A DNA stretch of 64,000 bases from Eurosta solidaginis (GCF_040869045.1 NC_090323.1:156012426-156076425), one strand, 5' to 3'. Positions 45,403-57,800 are shown, numbered from the stretch's first letter. Translations and numbers: made by a program. The notes: generated by a model from the letters alone, not told the origin.

Positions 45403-45990
45403 ACAGGTAACTCAGGATTTGGCACATTGCATCCTTAGTAGAGTAAATATACACGTTGGCATGTAACTGCGCTCATAAGGTTCAATCAGTTAGTCGATTT
45501 TTGGAAGTAGTCTTTTGTGCAATGGAAATGATAAAAAGCATTTGCTTCACAGCCTATCCACATTATGTACGTCGATTACCAGGCCGCTGTAATCAGTCCC
45601 GCAGAATTTTGATCCAGCACGATTATTTATTCTTATTTTCAGTCATTACCTTGAAGTTATTCGATCTTACTCCGTTTCACATCACATTATTTTCTTCTAA
45701 GTGGTGTCTCTCTTTCTGCTCCCATACGCAGGTTGACACTATTGCCAGAATTATTCTTATTTTCAGGGGGGGGGGGGGGGGCTTTATACTAGTTTTTTAA
45801 GTTATTGCTTGAAGCATTCGATGTCAGAAACTGCAGTTCCTTCTGTGTAAAAAATGTGCTCACACTGTTACATCGTCAGGTCAAAGATTGTTTCCAGTAA
45901 GAGACGAATGGAATAGTTATCAGATGTTTGTACCTGAGCGGTTTTTTGACCCCACACCGTGTCGGATATCTCTCTGTCGAATTTTGTTAC
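45403..45990. other. No gene seen
   Basis: Unassigned DNA with a run of 16 G at 45766-45781. Possibly older LINE sequence on the minus strand, not supportable. Confidence 0.3.
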
Positions 45991-46452
45991 GATAGGTTTA
46001 ACGATTTTTGATTTATTATTAATAATATTTGTAAAATTGATTTTATCAGAAGTGGGCGGTGCCACGCCCATTTAAAAATTTTTTTTTCAAATTTGTATCA
46101 AAAGTCTCAATATCAGTCCATACGTAAAATTTCAACATTCTAGGTGTATTATTTACCAAATAATGAGGTTTTTTGTTATATATATAAAAAGTGGGCGTGG
46201 ATATCATCCGATTTCGCTCATTTTCAATACCAATCTATTCTGGGTCCAGGTAAGCTCGTGTACCAAATTTGGTGAAGATATCTCAAATTATCGTGTTAAC
46301 GGATAGACGGACGGACGGGCATGGCTCAATCAAATTTTTTTCGATACTGATGATTTTGATATGTGGAAGTCTATATCTTTCTCGATTCCTTTATACCTGT
46401 ACAACCAACCGTTATCCAATCAAAGTTATAATACCCTGTATACAAGTATAAA
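45991..46452 (+). mobile_element. DR repeat, partial copy E
   Basis: Contains AGTGGGCGGTGCCACGCCCA, AGTGGGCGTGG, ATCGTGTTAACGGA, a GACGGACGG tract and CAACCAACCGTTATCCAATC, then a decayed 3' end (ACAAGTATAAAAA). It lies directly before a hAT coding fragment. Confidence 0.75.
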
Positions 46453-46464
46453 AATTCCAAAGCG

Positions 46465-47616
46465 TCTGCCCAACAAGATGGGCCAATATCATGAAGCGGT
46501 ATCCACTTACATTGAACTTCAGCCAGCAATATTTTGAAGAGATAGCACAAGGGAAAAACGACGAAACTTCAGCGCCAGCTTCTCAGTTGGAAGCTGCTAT
46601 TTCTAGCGTACAATTCCAAACGTTGCTGTTGTTGTTGTAGCGATAAGGACACTCCCCGAAGGCCTTGGGAAGTGTTATCGATGTTGATGGTCCTTTGCCG
46701 GATGCAGATCCGGTAACAATCACAACAAAGGTACCAGCCCGACCATCTCGGGAATAGAATTGTTATGACCACATGAAACTTTCTAGGCCATACCGCCCTC
46801 CCACCACCTAGATCTATCAGGAGTTCGAGGTCGCCAGAGTCTCGGCTGTTAATGAAACAGGATTCGCCACGGGTAGGTGAAGTTGGCAATTGGGTTGGAG
46901 AAGCTATATAATGCGCTGGAAACCCCTTGAGAGAGTTGCGCGACACGAGAAACCACGCATCAGAAAACATCAATTAAATAGATGCAACCAACGTTGATAC
47001 TGAGAGCGTCGAAGATTATTACAGAATCTCATTCTATATTCCATTCCTTGATGCATTCGTAACTCATGTCAAGAGCCGTTACATGAAACACCAATCAATT
47101 TTCGAAAATTTCGTTGTTTTGTTTCCCAAAAATAAATACAACGCTGAAAAATGCAATAAACTGCATGAATTTTATGAAAGTGTTGTGAATTGTTCCAAAC
47201 CCGAGTTTGCAATGGAAGTCAAAATGTGGAGCAGGCGAGTCGATGGTTAAAATTTTAAAAACGTGTTTGATGCACTTGAGGTGGGTACAATTTTGATGAG
47301 TACCTACAAAATTTGTATGCTATATTCCTTATTTATCTTATTTTTTCTGATGGTGAATCCAAATGCTTTCGAACATGTAAATAAGATATTGCGCATATTA
47401 GTCTTTCTACCAGTTTCGACAGCAACACCAGAATGCCCATTTTCTACCCTCAAAAGGTTAAAATCATACTTTCAGAGTACAATCAGTCAAGAACGTTTGA
47501 ATGGACTCGCTTTATAGAATATCCATATTGATATACCACTTTCTGTAAACGAAGCACCAGAGGAGTTTTTCAAAAAACCTAGGCGATTGTTGGGAAATAG
47601 TTATGGGAAAAATTAG
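46465..47616 (+). pseudogene. hAT transposase C-terminal fragment (P52rIPK/ZMYM1-like)
   Basis: Pieces in order: CPTRWANIMKRYPLTL (46465), then after a foldback insertion IPFLDAFVTHVKSRYMKHQS, KLHEFYESVVNCSKPEFAMEV, a stop at 47248-47250, and VFLPVSTATPECPFSTLKRLK..FQSTISQERLNGLAL: the hAT dimerisation domain. A different hAT lineage from 8947-15320. The 5' part is absent. Confidence 0.85.
46622..46960 (+). mobile_element. Foldback-family element inserted in hAT, one end missing
   Basis: GTTGTTGTTGTAGCGATAAGG then CACTCCCC...TTGGGAAGTG, ATCGATGTTGATGG and the interior TTGGGTTGGAGAAGCTATAT, homologous to 3528-3904 (inverted). The distal end is not seen. Confidence 0.7.
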
Positions 47617-47664
47617 TTTCTTAATGCTGTATGTGTTTAAAGCTTGAATATACAGCCGTATTTT

Positions 47665-47859
47665 ACTGACCGATTTTTTGCTACGAACCAATTTTCATGT
47701 CGTAAAAAAGGTACGAAAAATACCTCGCATCTACACCATCCTCTTCAATTTTGTTATTATCAAGCTTGAGATGCCCATTTTACAAGCTGAAGCAAATTTA
47801 AAGTATTTTTCGTACCTTTTTACGACATGAAAATTGGTTAGTAGCCAAAATCGGTCAGT
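47665..47859. mobile_element. MITE with 57-59 bp inverted repeats
   Basis: Arms 47665-47723 and 47803-47859 begin ACTGACCGATTTT and contain AATTTTCATGTCGTAAAAA; they differ by a few bases. 79-bp loop, non-coding. Confidence 0.82.
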
Positions 47860-48499
47860 GCTGATATTCTTAATAAAAGTGCATATGTTAATTTATTTAC
47901 CAGTAACACCGTCATTTTAATTCTGGTACTTTCTATCAATATCTCCGCGGGGGGTTTGAACCCCAACCTCCCCGTAAATCTACCACTGGCACCACATATT
48001 ACCATTTGTTAGTCGCTGAGTTCAATCCCCCTTAATCTGTGATGTTGGATAATTTTTCATCGTAAAGACAAAATTTACGACTATAAGACGAAAAACACTT
48101 TACTAGCTCGCTCAGGTTTTTAAGTCGCTAAACATGACTTCAATATTTTTTATGTCGAGATGTCCAAAAGTACTTATATTTGTAGGTATCAATAAGACTA
48201 TAACGACTTCTCGGCTCTGGATAAAATTAGTTCGGCAAGTGCCTTGCCAATAATATGGAAGGACCAAGTAATTATGTAGAACTTTATTAAAATGAGGGTA
48301 TCTTATGCCACCCGGGAGCAGTTAGATTTTGATTATTTGCTGTTTTGGAACTCAATCACCATAGAACGGCTGAGTGTGAAATTTGGCACATTGAAAGCCA
48401 CAGCTTTACGCTCTGGGAACAGTTACTCTTCTACTTTTGAAGCTTTAGAAGCTTTAGAAGTCAAAGCCATTTTTGTATATCGGGCGGTGCACTGCACCC
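47860..48499. other. No gene seen
   Basis: Mixed unassigned DNA. The frame at 48292-48525 has no recognisable domain and ends in the TTTCGGGA array. Confidence 0.35.
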
Positions 48500-49290
48500 C
48501 CGTGTTTATTTTGAGATTATTTTGATATTATTTTGATATTATTTATGTAATATTTCGGAATCATTTTGGGATTATCTTCGTATCATTTCGGGAGTGTTTC
48601 GGGAGTATAGCGTTCGTATTTTGATATAATTTTGGGATAACTTCAGAATTGTTGCGGGCTTGTGTTTGGATATCTATTCGAGATAGTTTCGGGACCATTT
48701 CGAAAATGGCGAAAATAATTTTTGTTTCAGAACCCTTTCTGAACAATCAACGCTTTCGTGTGAATTTCAGTATTGTGATTGAGGTAATTTCCATTTCGAA
48801 ATTGTGTTCATTTCAGGAATAGTTCGAGAATGCTTCGCAATTGCATTTGCGACAACTACCGGTGTGTTTTAGGTTATTTTGGGCACGACATTGTCTTCGG
48901 GACCATTTCGAGTCTAACTGGGAATTGTTTTCGGAATCGTTATAGCACTAAACTAATTCGGGATCATTCCGGAATTATATTACGGATATATTTGGAAATA
49001 TTTCGGGCCAAGTCAGAGTTACTTTGGTACTTTTTTGGAATCGCATTATTTCGGGATTGTTTTCGGAATATTTTCCGACTTTTTCAGAATCATTTAGGGA
49101 TAACTCCATGGTCATTTCTGAACTCTCTCCATATAATGCAGACATAACTTTCGGGGTATTATTAGAACTGTATCGGGCCGGTTTTAGAACACTTGCGGAT
49201 ATTTAAAGAAAAATTCGGGATAGTTTCGGTAAAATTTCCAGCATTATTTTTGGACTATTTCGGGGCTATTTCGTTTCTAAGCAATACCCT
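48500..49290 (+). repeat. TTTCGGGA-type degenerate array, block 1
   Basis: Variants of TTTCGGGATTATTTTGGA recur every 10-25 bp on the plus strand for about 790 bp. Short ORFs on either strand reflect this wording and encode nothing recognisable. Confidence 0.7.
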
Positions 49291-49334
49291 CCAATCATTT
49301 TCTGATTTTTTTATATTTTTAGTCTAGTATGGCA

Positions 49335-49600
49335 GCTTCCGTAGTGTAGTAGTTACAAACTCCACAGGTCCTGGGTTCAACGCTGAGCAAAGCAATATCG
49401 AAAGAAACAAATTTTTTCAATAAGGAAACAGTTTTCTTAAAAGGGCCGACCCTCGGAAGTTATTTTACAAACACTCCAAGTGTATTTCTGTCATAAAAAA
49501 ACTCCCCAGAGAAATTGCAACTACCTTCCAGATGCCGTCCAGCCCATTTGTAGAAAAAATTAAAAGGAGTACGACGCAAATTTGAAGAGAGGTTAGCTTA
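49335..49600 (+). mobile_element. tRNA-derived SINE, diverged copy
   Basis: GTAGTGTAGTAGTTAC and B box TGGGTTCAACGCT, then the SINE body (GACCCTCGG, ACACTCCAAGTGTATTTCTG, GGAGTACGACGCAAATTTGAAGAG). Confidence 0.75.
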
Positions 49601-49619
49601 TGTTACAAAATAACTCCGT

Positions 49620-49940
49620 CATCTTGGCAAATATCAGAAGCTATATTACTTGCTGCTTCTAGGTCTGATAGCTGTGCAACTCCTTATAGCTGGAGTCTTA
49701 GCCTTGCGAACGCAGCGTGCTCGATCATTTTCTCCCCCAACCCGCACTTCACATATCTGCTATCACTGACGAGCCTTAATTTGAAGGCATGTGTTGCCAG
49801 AATGCAGGGTCCAGTCAGAATACCCACATTCAGCCTACAATCCCCTCTTTTCAATGATAAGAGTAACTTTGTTAGTGTAAGGTTGTAAGGCCTCCACATA
49901 ATCTTCGACCCACGCTTGGTGCAGAGAAGCTTGCCCTAAA
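49620..49940 (-). pseudogene. LINE C-terminal fragment (RNase H-bearing family)
   Basis: The minus strand encodes MWRPYNLTLTKLLLSLKRGDCRL, ATHAFKLRLVSDSRYVKCGLGEKMIEH: the Cys/His C-terminal knuckle of I-type LINEs. The same family as 51840-53105. Confidence 0.7.
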
Positions 49941-50944
49941 TCCCCTCGGAAGTAAACCGCACCAAGGGTTTATAAATTTTTTATTTATTAAGTTTTCTCT
50001 CCACTTCGATTTGTTATACCATGGCGTATGCGTATTCAAAAGCTATCACTCAACTTGCCTTTACGGTTTCCTTTTTTAAATAAAAAAGAAAAAATTCTTA
50101 AAGATAAGAAAAAATGTAGCTTTTTCCGCTAAGAGCGTGAAAGTAAAACCATAAAACATCTCTGCGCTACGCAACTTAATTTTCTCACTCGTGTAAGCCT
50201 CAAGTTGCCACTCAAGCATTTACTGCTATGTACGTAACTTCTTTTTTTGCAATCAAAAAAAGAAAATTTTATACCTCTAAAATATGCAGGCTAAAAAGTG
50301 CTTTTCAACCAATTTGCAACTCACTGCGTGCCTGTTAGCTGTGCTTTTTCTGCTCTTTGTTGTTGCATTCACAGAAATTCTCTGCTGCTGCTAGTTCACT
50401 TTATATGTTTGCGTGTATGAATCTATCTTTGTAATTTTCCTTTATTTTTTTTTCGCTGATTGTAAGATGCATTTGTTCTCTGCTGCGTTACAAAAATTTG
50501 CTTTGATGTTGTCAATCAGCGAGCTTCAGCTTCCCCAACATATAAATGCTAACTTTTGCTAGCGTTTTAGCATCGACGCAAATGCACTTAACGGTGTTGC
50601 TGTAAAAACCCCTATTTGGTGTTATTGTATTTGTATTTTCAGAAAAGCTATGCATTTCTTTTACGCCATTTTATAGTTTCTCGCCTTTGGAAAGTGAATG
50701 CTATGTTGCACGGTGGGTAGTTGCGCAAATTTTCGTGCGCTGATATCATGCAGCTAGCGCCGGAATGGCTGTACAAATTTGTATGAAATTTTGCACAAGT
50801 ATATGCAATAATCAGATTTACTTTCACTTCCTTGGGAACGAGAAGACCCAAGTCCGCTGAGAGAGTTACATTTTAGGCTATCCCAACTCATTTTGGCCCC
50901 GACCAATTGTATTAAGTCTATGACCCAAACAAGTCCAGATTTTT
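49941..50944. other. No gene seen
   Basis: About 1 kb of AT-rich, apparently low-repeat DNA. No long ORF, RNA gene or element recognised. Confidence 0.4.
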
Positions 50945-51790
50945 GAAAAAGCTAGATAATTTCGGGATCGCAAAAGGTTCGCGATCATATGACAACTATT
51001 TCGAATGCTTTTCAGGATTATCTCTGAACCATGTTGGAGTTATTTTCGAGTTAGTTTCGGAACGTTTCCGCTATAATTTCGTGACATCTTGGCATAGTTT
51101 TGGCACCTTGTTATTTCCAAATTATTTCCGGGACTATTAAAAGCTTATTTCAGAAAAAAGTGCGGAAAGGTCCTATTCCTGACGTTTTCAGAATAATTCG
51201 GAATTGCTTCTGGAGTAGCTTCAGAATGTTAAGAAAATTTCGGATTCGTTTGAGAAGTAACTTTGAAACTTTGATGGGGTAGTTTCCTAATAACTTTAAA
51301 ATTTTCGGGATTTGTTTCGGGACAATTTCTGCATAAGTCTCGACTACTTTAGGATTACTACAGAAAAATTTCAGGAAAATTTCGGAGTCAGTTTCGGGAT
51401 AATATCAGAACGTTGTCGTTGTAATTTCTCAATAACTTTGCAGCCTTTTCGGGATTATTTTGGAACTTTTTCCCAACTAGTTTGGGATTGTTTTCGGCCC
51501 GTTTCAGAAAAATTTCCAGAAAATATCGGAATAGTTTAAATATTATTTTGAGGACCTTTTGAATAGTTTCCGGATTATTTTGGAGCCTTCTCGGTATGGT
51601 TTCAGAACTATTTTGGAATTATTTCTGTATCGTTTGCGGATCATTTCGGGGAAGCTTCCGGGAAATTATGAATCGTTTTCGATATAGCTTTTGAGCCTTT
51701 TTGGTATTATTAAAGGACTATTTTCGGATCTGATTCGTATTACTTTCGCATCCTTTCGGTTAAGCTGCAGGAGTTTTTTTAAGCAAGGAT
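50945..51790 (+). repeat. TTTCGGGA-type array, block 2a
   Basis: Same wording and strand as block 1 (ATTTTCGGGATTTGTTTCGGGACA near 51301). Ends where a LINE begins; the array continues at 53106, so it was probably one block of about 1.75 kb. Confidence 0.7.
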
Positions 51791-51839
51791 TTACTGCTAT
51801 TGCCTGAGGTATAATAAATCAAACAATCGCAATAATTGC

Positions 51840-53105
51840 CAACGGGAAAGGTTAAACTGGCTGGTCAATAAAGATATCACATAGACTGAATGTGTCCACA
51901 GTATTAACAGAAGTTGTTTGACGACCAAAGGGAAGAACCCCAATCAGGTGCAGGACATACGTTGTAGAACAACTCCGCCCTCTTGAGAAATACTAGTACT
52001 TTTCTAGGACCCAGCTTAATTGCTGCCTAATGGCTGGAGCCTTGATCTGACGAGCGCAGGGCACGAACACAGAACGTGCTCAACCGTTTCTTTCCACACT
52101 TGTTGTTACTGACGAGGCCTATCTTATAAGAATGTGACGTCAAGAGGCAGTGTCCACAGTATACCTATCGTGAGCCTTAAGTCTCTCTCTCTTCAGAGAT
52201 ATGAGCCACTTTGTGAGTCTAATATCGTAGGATCTGCACATGATCTTAGAAGATTTTGTCCACGCCCTTCCTGCTTGTTGGATTATATGTAACTTCTGTC
52301 TTATTTTGATTTCTCCCAAGCCGATTGGGACGTCTATCGTCGACTCAGCGAGTGTTGCACCCTCCTTTGCCAACTCATCGGCCTTTTCGCTAACTTCTAT
52401 CCCTTTATGACCGGGAACCCAGTAAAGATGAATGGTCCGGCCTAAACGCAGTTTTTACAATGCTTATTTGCATTTCAGAATACTTCTTGATGAAGTAGAG
52501 TGTGAGATTATTGTCTTGATCACAGCCTGACTATCAATATATACATTGATGCGACTGGAGCTTAAGAACGCTTCCTCCAGAATTCCTGCTGCTTTCTTCA
52601 CTGCTATAATCTCCAACTGAAAACGCTGCAGTAATCTGGCAGACTATAGGATCTACTTATTTCTGGGTGGACACAGTAAACAGCATACTCAACTCCTTCC
52701 ATTAGTTTGTAATCAGTGTATAGTATGTTCTGCCATTTCTGCGCCCCGGCACCAACCCTCCGGCTCAATTGTAGCCCCAATATCTCTTTCGAAGCTCACA
52801 CATGGGACCATGTATTCCGTTTGCCCGATATTAGATGGCGCTATACTGTTGTGGCCATAAGGTCTGCAATCAAGCTGCCACGAGGTCGGAAGCCTTGTTG
52901 CAGTTGCCAACACTATGTTTTTGTCCGTTAGGTCTGTAGGCGGCATGTGTAGAATGGCATGCAACGCTGCTGTCGGTGTCGTTTTTAAGGCTCCAGTTAT
53001 GATAATCATAGATACTCTGCATACCCTCTCTAGTTTTTTGGTATACGTACTCTTTTGTTTGGCTGTCCACCAACAAGAACCCCATAGTAAAGTATGGCTT
53101 TGACA
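51840..53105 (-). pseudogene. LINE RT tail, RNase H and 3' end (I-superfamily)
   Basis: On the minus strand from 53105: LLWGSCWWTAKQK, ERVCRVSMIIITGALKTTPTAAL, LPPT-like block, PYGHNSI. RNase H follows (IYTDYKLMEGVEYA, FQLEIIAVKKAA, VYIDSQAV, YWVPGHKGIEVSEKADELAKEGA), then SYDIRLTKWLISLKRE. The catalytic TDGS is TDYK. Several stops and frame changes. 5'-truncated, and inserted in a TTTCGGGA array. Confidence 0.85.
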
Positions 53106-54000
53106 ATTTTTTAGGAAAATCCTTTTTTGCGATAATTTCTGGACCTCTCCGGGATAGTTTCTGAGTACCTTTTCAAACATTTGGAGCTTTTCATGTCTCA
53201 TTTCCGGACTATATTCGGGATTATTTGAAGTTTATTTCAGGAATTTTTATTCGGAATAGTTTCAGAGTAATTTTGAGACAAAGTCGTCGACTTCTGTTTC
53301 GGATCTTCAGCGAAATCATTTCCGAACCCATTCCAAACATTCTACGGCTTAATTTTTGTAACTTTCTGGATTGATTTGGGAAATTTCAAGATAATTTTGG
53401 GACTGTTTATGGATAGTTTTGGAACACTTCGCGCTTCCGCAATTTTTTCGGAACTATTTAAGAATAAATTTGAAAATAGTTTCGGAAACGTTTCGGTATA
53501 ACCTTCGGGATTTGCTCCGGATTATTTCGAAACTTTTTCGGACAGTTCAGGATAGTTTTCGAGATCATTTGGAAAGTATAAGGTATTACTTGGGGACTAC
53601 CTCGACAACTTTCTGGAACTTTCCAAATTGTGTGATTTTCGAACTTCTTTTGATATATTTTCAGAAAATTTCTAAATAATTTGATATTATTTCGGGCTAG
53701 TTTCGGAGTTCTTTAAGGGTTCCATTTGAAATGATTGCGGTATAGCTTCCACGATTTTTCGAAATTATTTCAGAATAACTGCGAAATAGCTTTAAGGACC
53801 ATTACCATTATTTTAAGAATCGTAACGGGAAATTTTCCATGACTACTTCCAAATTTATTACGAGATTACTTTAAAGATAATTTCGTGACTAGCTCCAGAC
53901 CACTTTATAACTATCTTCTAAACATTCCAGGATGGTTTTTAAATTATTTTGGAAAGTGTTTTAGTCCTCAGCTAAGAGACTGTTTCAAAATTATTTCTGG
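53106..54000 (+). repeat. TTTCGGGA-type array, block 2b
   Basis: Continuation of block 2a on the far side of the LINE, again with plus-strand TTTCGG words. Confidence 0.7.
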
Positions 54001-54032
54001 GTAAATGTCCCCACCTAGGAGAAATTTTTAGT

Positions 54033-54215
54033 TCGATGTGGCAATAGCGTGCTCTGCCTATTACACCGAAGGCCCTCGGTTCAAGTCGCAGGCAAAGCAA
54101 CATCAAACACTTATAAAAAATTTGTTTAATTTGAAAACAGTTTTTCAAAGCGGATCCGCCCGTCGGCACGGGTTTCAAATATTCAGAGTGTATTTCATCC
54201 TCTCAATAAAATTTC
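54033..54215 (+). mobile_element. tRNA-derived SINE, 5' part only
   Basis: GTGGCAATAGCGTGCTCTGCC and B box CGGTTCAAGTCGC, then the body as far as AGAGTGTATTTC. The 3' half is missing. Confidence 0.7.
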
Positions 54216-54990
54216 ACCTTAATTGTTTGAAGCAATTTTGGATTATTAGCTCTGAAAATTTTTTATCTTTTATTTTCTTTGGGGGCGAGGCTTGGGTGAA
54301 GGTAAGTATTGAATAAACTCATTCTATTCGGGCCATGCCTTGCTGTTGCTTGTATACGATAGTCTTTGTATCCTGGTAAATCACTTGAAGAATTAAGGGG
54401 TTTAGACAATTTTCATAATAGATATAGTGGCATCATTCACTGAGACCGTGAATGTGAATGCTGTTAAGGAATGCAGTGCTGTATTGCACAGCACGAGAGG
54501 TGAAATTGTAAAAACAAATTTGCCTTGCATGTTTTTGTGTGTGTTTGCATTGGTAGAGTTATGATTACATGCTCGAGCTCATGTTAGCTATTAAGTGCAA
54601 GAGTTAGAAACTTTTCAAAATCATAAGGTCACTAGAATTTTAAATTATTTTACTAGATCTCTGCTTAAATGATTTACCGTTACAAATATTTTGAGTAGTA
54701 CTGCAGAATGAGAGTTTTTGGGTGCTCACGAATCTGGGTTGTTTCGATTCTTTGACGCAGACTATTGCAATACTTACTTCCCTAAAAGTTCAATAGGTCG
54801 TATCTTGCTCATAAAACGGCAAGGATTTGGATAGCAAAATATAGTTAGGTTGAGAAAACTCCATACAAACTCAGGACGAGATCATGATCATGGTCATAGT
54901 CGGGTTTAGCGGATAATTATATACCGAATGAAAGGGTCAGAGTTATACCCTTTACAATATGACTAACTTGTGATTATCAAGCAAAAGTTA
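54216..54990. other. No gene seen
   Basis: Unassigned AT-rich DNA without recognisable features. Confidence 0.4.
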
Positions 54991-55330
54991 TAAATACCTC
55001 CTCTCCAAAGAAATTTTAGGCCGAGCTTCTTTTCCAATTTGGGTAGTGCTGCTTTTAGTTTTGCCTATAAATTGGCGGGACGGGGCCTACTTGTTTTATG
55101 CCGACCCCGAACGGCAGATGAGTTTTCACTGAGAAACTTTTCATGGCAGAAATATACTCGGAGTGCTTGCCAAACACTGCCGAGGGGCGACCCAGTTCAG
55201 AAAAATATTTTTCTAATTGAAAAAAAAAAAAATTGTTTCAAGAATTTTTATGCTGTTTTGCACGGGGCGTGAACCCAGGATCTTCAGTGTGGTAGGCGGA
55301 TCACGACACCATCACACCACGCCGGCCACC
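54991..55330 (-). mobile_element. tRNA-derived SINE, reverse copy
   Basis: The minus strand has GGCCGGCGTGGTGTGATGGT, the B box GGGTTCACGCCCC, a poly-T internal run (A13 on the plus strand) and the body to GAAGAAGCTCGGCC. Full-length. Confidence 0.82.
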
Positions 55331-56084
55331 AAGCAAAAATTACGGTCTCCAATATTACGGAAATTCCTTATACTGCTACTTCAGTTGCACAATAAATTAT
55401 CAAAAATAACAATAACAATATTAATACTATAATTTCAACTATTTATAAATTACTCGCATACGCACATATGTGTGAATGTGTATGGGCACATGCTTTTATT
55501 TATTAAAGAACTTCTCTAACTTTACCAAATGAAGCTTAAACTATAAATCATTTGCATACGAGATAAAAACATGAACAATTAGTGCTTCATACATCGAGCA
55601 ATGTATTTAATCGTGGTAAAAAGGGTTGAAATTCTTGTGCTGCATGATGAGTATTACTGTCAGATACATGTGAGAGTCGTTGAACGAAGTAACTCGTAAT
55701 TAAGGCATCATTAGTAAGCTACAGTGGACAATGAGGAGTGCATGCGGCAGCAAGATGGAGTACGAAATAATTGCTTGTGGTAAAAAGTTTTGATCGTTTG
55801 AGCAAAGTACAAACCCATCAAAAATTCGTATAAGCGATTGAAAGTTAGAAAGAATACGGCAACTCGGACGTGAAATAAGGCTGATAGTAATGCAACTTTG
55901 ATCTATCCTATGTAAACTGAGGTTCAACAATTTTTTGACATTGTCATTTGCCCCCTTTTCTTTCCCCAAGTTTCTTTAATTCATTATAACCATAAGACTA
56001 TTCATCCTAGGTCAGTAGTATGTGGTATCTGTTTCATACAGTTCGATGTGAAAATGGGAGCAGTGGGGCTCTCCTCATCCTAAA
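55331..56084. other. No gene seen
   Basis: Unassigned AT-rich DNA. The minus-strand frame 55700-55969 has no recognisable domain. Confidence 0.4.
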
Positions 56085-56290
56085 ACTGTTTCGGTATTTT
56101 TTTTCGGACTACTTTGAGATAATTGTGGGATCATTTCGAAATGATTTTGGAACTATCTTCGGATAATTTCGGCATTATCTCTTGATTTGGGCACATTTCG
56201 GCGTTATTCCGAAAAACTTTCGGTATATCTTCGAAACACTTTGGGACTTTTCATGATCATTTCGGAGCAGTTTTGGAATTATTGAGTGCA
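56085..56290 (+). repeat. TTTCGGGA-type array, block 3
   Basis: About 200 bp of the same plus-strand wording (TTTCGGTATT, TTTCGGACTACTTTG). Confidence 0.6.
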
Positions 56291-56377
56291 TTATTCACTT
56301 ATTAGCCGTGTGTTTTTTGCATGTACATATGTAAAACTGCATTCGCGGGTAAAAAGAAAGCTATTTCTTAGATAACG

Positions 56378-56645
56378 TTTAGGTGACCTATCTAGCGGCA
56401 GTTATCGAAGACTCGCTGCATTGGTATATATCTGGCTACAAAACGGAAACATGCACTTCTGTTGGTAATAGTATATAACTTATAGCTGAATCGCTTGCAA
56501 TGAATAGTGGACCTACACAATTTTCGGTGATAGAAATGGAGAATAATGTGGAGAAAAAATGGAGAGACACATTCCAGTTGCAACTGACTATAATGCACAC
56601 TGAAATTTAGCAGTACCTATTTTCTGCGCAATAATTTCATAAATG
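56378..56645 (+). repeat. Dispersed repeat, copy 2
   Basis: Partner of 6080-6400: ATCTAGCGGCAGT, TATAGCTGAATCGCTTGCAA, TGAATAGTGGACC, GAAATTTAGCAG...TGCGCAA. Confidence 0.6.
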
Positions 56646-56699
56646 TAGATAAAGTTACATGCTTTGCAGTCCATATAAAGTTTCAGTGCATATATGTGT

Positions 56700-57150
56700 A
56701 TATTGGGCCGGGTCGATTTGTGGGGAGGCAAAAAAATCGCCCATAGCTCTGTGAAAATCATATTCTAGGGATCAAAATAGGAAACTTTGCCGAAGGAACC
56801 ATACCTCTAAAACGAATTCTGATGTACTCCCCACCCCCCAACATATGTAAATGAAAAAATGAATTTAACTTAGTAATAGAAAAGAAATTGTCGATTTATT
56901 AACCGATATCGTGCCATCGATTTTTCGATAGGATTTGGGCTCATTAAAAAAAATTCAACTACTCATACCCAAAAAAATAATTGTCGAGCCTGCGAATTTT
57001 TTTTTTGGTTGGTTTTTTTTTAGTTTTTGATTTTTAAGGTTTCTTCCATGACCTACTAAAAAATTTTCACCTTTTTTTTCAAAAAACTGTTATCGACAAC
57101 GTTTTTAGCGGATATTTTTGGGTCGGACAGGGGATACATATGAAAATTCG
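56700..57150. other. A/T-run-rich segment, probably repetitive
   Basis: Starts GGGCCGGGTCGATTTGTGGG and is full of A or T homopolymers of 7-9 bp and CGATTTTTCG-like palindromes. No ORF. No second copy in the window. Confidence 0.35.
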
Positions 57151-57159
57151 GTATTTTGG

Positions 57160-57800
57160 TAAGGGGAGAAGGATGTGAGAATTATGTGATAAACAAAGGC
57201 GCGGGAATGAAAAATGGCAGAAGCAAAGGAAAACTCAGAGGCAACGGAAGAACAGAGAAGCTAACAAGGGAAGAACGGTCAGGGAATGGGATACTGATAA
57301 ATTAGAAATAGAGAGAGAGGGTAAGAGGAAGACGGGGAGAAAGGGAGAGATGACAAGAGCGCTGAGGAGTGGAAGGAGAATGGGTTGCCGATAAGGAAAG
57401 AGAGATAATGGAAGACAGTGGATGTTGAGGAGAGAAAGAAAAATGTGGGAAGCAAAAGAAGGAACGAGAGGAAGAGGAGTCGAAAAGGAAATAAAGTAAT
57501 TATATAGGGAGGAAGGAAGGAAATGAGAGTTGGAAAGGAAGTGGAGAAATCATAGAGCGGAGAAAGAAAAAAAGAAGCGGGCGAGGGATTGATATCAAAG
57601 GAATGCCGTACAGAAGGAGGAATCGCAATGAAGGAAGGAAAAGTTAAAGCTGAGGAGTAGTGAAAAATTGAAAGAGCGGCTAAAGGGATTGGGAAAGGGA
57701 TAAATAAAAAAGAACGTAGAAATGAAAAGAGAGGAAGGGAAGAACGAAGCAGAGGGCAGAAGAGTGAGAGATAAAGAAGAAGGACCAGAGAGACAAATTA
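57160..57800 (+). repeat. Purine-rich tract, about 640 bp
   Basis: The plus strand is almost entirely A and G (GGAAGGAAGGAAATGAG-type wording). ORFs on the minus strand here are Ser/Phe/Leu-rich composition artefacts. Confidence 0.8.

Noticed and set aside
45766..45781. Run of 16 G as a structural element
   Set aside because: An isolated homopolymer with no repeat context; may be an assembly or sequencing feature.
48561..48746. 61-codon minus-strand ORF (and similar at 51312-51539, 53419-53679, 63646-63837)
   Set aside because: Translation of the degenerate TTTCGGGA wording.
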